Shown here in pieces: positions 6,013 to 7,045 of a stretch of DNA of 7,045 bases (position 1 is the stretch's first letter; each line of letters starts with the position of its first letter). The DNA comes from Oscillibacter sp. Its GTDB lineage: Bacteria > Bacillota > Clostridia > Oscillospirales > Oscillospiraceae. The stretch spans positions 1-7,045 of the forward strand of contig JAHHSB010000065.1 in assembly GCA_020025415.1 (NCBI GenBank), written 5' to 3'. Below the pieces are notes generated by a model. The model saw only the letters and a program-made list of their open reading frames with translations. It was not told the DNA's origin and searched no databases. Both the position numbers and the translations under genes were made by a program.

Positions 6013-6021
6013 GTTTTTCCT

Positions 6022-6050
6022 ATTATCCCTAATTCCACAGGCTTTTGCAA
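6022..6050 (-). promoter_or_regulatory. Promoter of the xpt-guaA operon
   Basis: On the reverse strand, TTGCAA (6045-6050, 4 of 6) and GATAAT (6022-6027, 5 of 6) are separated by exactly 17 bp. Transcription would start near 6015, giving a leader of about 55 nt. That is too short for a complete purine riboswitch with its expression platform, and the conserved purine aptamer loops were not found. Confidence 0.65.
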
Positions 6051-6091
6051 CCATTTTCGACAATAAAAACAAGAACCTTGGGCCAAAGCTT

Positions 6092-6106
6092 TCCGCCTGT
6101 GGCGGA
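6092..6106. repeat. Short palindrome upstream of the xpt promoter
   Basis: TCCGCC-TGT-GGCGGA is a perfect 6-bp inverted repeat with a 3-base loop. It lies about 42 bp upstream of the xpt -35 box and downstream of the mrp terminator. There is no T-run on either side. It could be an upstream operator or a secondary structure near the terminator. Confidence 0.35.
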
Positions 6107-6126
6107 CAAATATGGGCAAAATGACC

Positions 6127-6162
6127 AAAACACGCCGCCATGCGCAGTGCGCACGGCGGCGT
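6127..6162 (-). terminator. Rho-independent terminator of the mrp gene
   Basis: ACGCCGCC (6132-6139) pairs with GGCGGCGT (6155-6162). After one mismatch the stem continues with TGCGC (6141-6145) against GCGCA (6149-6153), closing on a 3-base loop. On the reverse strand the stem is followed by TGTTTT (complement of 6127-6132). It begins 6 bp after the mrp stop codon and separates mrp from the xpt-guaA promoter. Confidence 0.8.
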
Positions 6163-6168
6163 AAATGC

Positions 6169-6990
6169 TTATTTGCCCTCCAGAACGTCGGCGGCCTGAT
6201 CCAGCCAATTACCCTGGAACTGTTCGATTTTGCCTTCGTCTGCCAGGGCGGCCAGCGCCGGGTCAATGGGCATCTTGGCCAGCAGAGGCAGTCCGTGACG
6301 CTGGGCGGCGGCCTCGGTCTTCCCCTCGCCAAAGGGATAGATCACCCGGCCGCAGTCCGGGCAGGTGAGATAGCTCATGTTCTCCACCAGGCCCAGAATG
6401 GGGATCTCCATCATCTCCGCCATCTTCACGGCCTTCTCCACCACCATGCTCACGAGCTCCTGGGGAGAGGCCACGATGATGATGCCGTCCAGGGGGATGG
6501 ACTGGAACACGCTCAGGGGCACGTCACCCGTGCCGGGAGGCATATCCACAAACAGATAGTCCGCGTGCCAGATCACCTCCGTCCAGAACTGCTGCACCAC
6601 GCCGGAAATCACCGGGCCCCGCCAGACTACGGGGTCGGTCTCGTTTTCCAGCAGCAGGTTGGTGGACATGATCTCCACCCCGCCGGCGGAGACCCGGGGC
6701 AGCAGGCCTTCCTCGCTGCCCTCGGCCCGGCCGCTGACGCCGAAGGCCTTGGGGATAGAGGGGCCGGTGATATCGGCATCCAGGATGCCCACCTGATAGC
6801 CGCGGCGGCGCATGGTGACCGCCAGCTGGCTGGTGACCATGGACTTGCCCACGCCGCCCTTGCCGGATACAACGCCGTAGACCTTGCCTACCCGGCTGTG
6901 GGGATTGGCCTCCTTCAGCAGAGACTGGGGCGTCTGACGCTCCGCGCAGGACTCGCCGCAGCTGCTGCATTCATGGGTACATTCGCTCAT
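6169..6990 (-). CDS. Mrp/NBP35-type P-loop ATPase, probable iron-sulfur cluster carrier
   Basis: Predicted cytosolic ATPase of 273 residues that binds and delivers iron-sulfur clusters. An N-terminal Cys cluster at C4, C8, C11 and C15 (C-x3-C-x2-C-x3-C) recalls the N-terminal ferredoxin-like motif of NBP35-type proteins. The deviant Walker A of the SIMIBI class is GKGGVGKS (43-50), followed by the DADITGPSIP switch (71-80) and Walker B YLFVDMPPGTGD (145-156). CPDC (C210, C213) is the dimer-bridging cluster motif. The start is an ATG at 6990-6988 with AAAAGGAG 7 nt upstream; an in-frame ATG 10 codons earlier spans this site and is rejected. It is a single gene with its own terminator. In Clostridia the name Mrp or ApbC is used for such proteins. 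The cluster-carrier role is inferred from the family. Confidence 0.93.
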   Translation of the reverse strand: MSECTHECSSCGESCAERQTPQSLLKEANPHSRVGKVYGVVSGKGGVGKSMVTSQLAVTMRRRGYQVGILDADITGPSIPKAFGVSGRAEGSEEGLLPRVSAGGVEIMSTNLLLENETDPVVWRGPVISGVVQQFWTEVIWHADYLFVDMPPGTGDVPLSVFQSIPLDGIIIVASPQELVSMVVEKAVKMAEMMEIPILGLVENMSYLTCPDCGRVIYPFGEGKTEAAAQRHGLPLLAKMPIDPALAALADEGKIEQFQGNWLDQAADVLEGK

Positions 6991-7032
6991 AAAAAAGCTC
7001 CTTTTATGTTGTATTTGCAAAAAGCAGAAATA

Positions 7033-7038
7033 ATCATA
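7033..7038 (-). promoter_or_regulatory. Possible -10 box of mrp
   Basis: TATGAT on the reverse strand (5 of 6 to TATAAT) would start transcription about 34 nt before the mrp ATG, in an AT-rich stretch. The matching -35 box would lie beyond the right edge, so this cannot be confirmed here. Confidence 0.3.
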
Positions 7039-7045
7039 TCTACAT

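Noticed and set aside
5961..6332. In-frame N-terminal extension of Xpt up to 6332
   Set aside because: The extension overlaps the mrp 3' end, its terminator and the xpt promoter, and family similarity starts at the ATG at 5960 behind a ribosome binding site.

Overview
The window is GC-rich chromosomal DNA with strong AGGAGG-type ribosome binding sites, a TTG start codon, and a set of families (KtrB, a YwaF-like membrane protein, Xpt, GuaA, an Mrp with an N-terminal Cys cluster, a clostridial-type flavodoxin) that points to a GC-rich anaerobic Firmicute, most likely a gut Clostridia member of the Oscillospiraceae type. This placement is inferred from protein style and signals; no 16S or taxonomic marker is present. 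No tRNA, rRNA, CRISPR array or insertion sequence is visible.

Layout, left to right. 1-1310 (-): ktrB, the pore subunit of a Ktr potassium uptake system, cut by the left edge about 10 residues before its expected end. 1311-1579: divergent intergenic region with a candidate ktrB promoter and a strong promoter for the next gene, whose -35 box is covered by a CTTGA-N5-TCAAG palindrome. 1580-2556 (+): a MarR-family regulator followed by a short-chain flavodoxin, probably one operon. 2559-2605: a 21-bp perfect-stem terminator between convergent genes. 2633-3361 (-): a seven-helix YwaF/TIGR02206-type membrane protein. 3362-3765: a gene-poor stretch holding the decayed remains of an OmpR/PhoB-type response regulator (3543-3764, +), with its likely promoter and a direct-repeat operator. 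3766-5960 (-): xpt then guaA, a purine salvage/GMP synthesis operon with its own promoter at 6022-6050. 6132-6162: terminator of the gene to its right. 6169-6990 (-): an Mrp/NBP35-type P-loop ATPase.

How the genes work together. Xpt turns xanthine into XMP and GuaA turns XMP into GMP, so the operon makes a two-step xanthine-to-GMP route. The MarR protein probably controls its own promoter and the flavodoxin. That pair recalls the bilQ and bilS genes of gut bilirubin reductase loci, but no reductase gene lies between them here. KtrB, the membrane protein and Mrp appear to be independent units.

I did not find a clearly new multi-gene system. The most informative oddities are the broken response regulator abutting the end of guaA, its surviving upstream repeat, the autoregulatory-looking palindrome at the MarR promoter, and an inverted repeat at the start of the xpt-guaA transcript where a purine riboswitch might have been expected.
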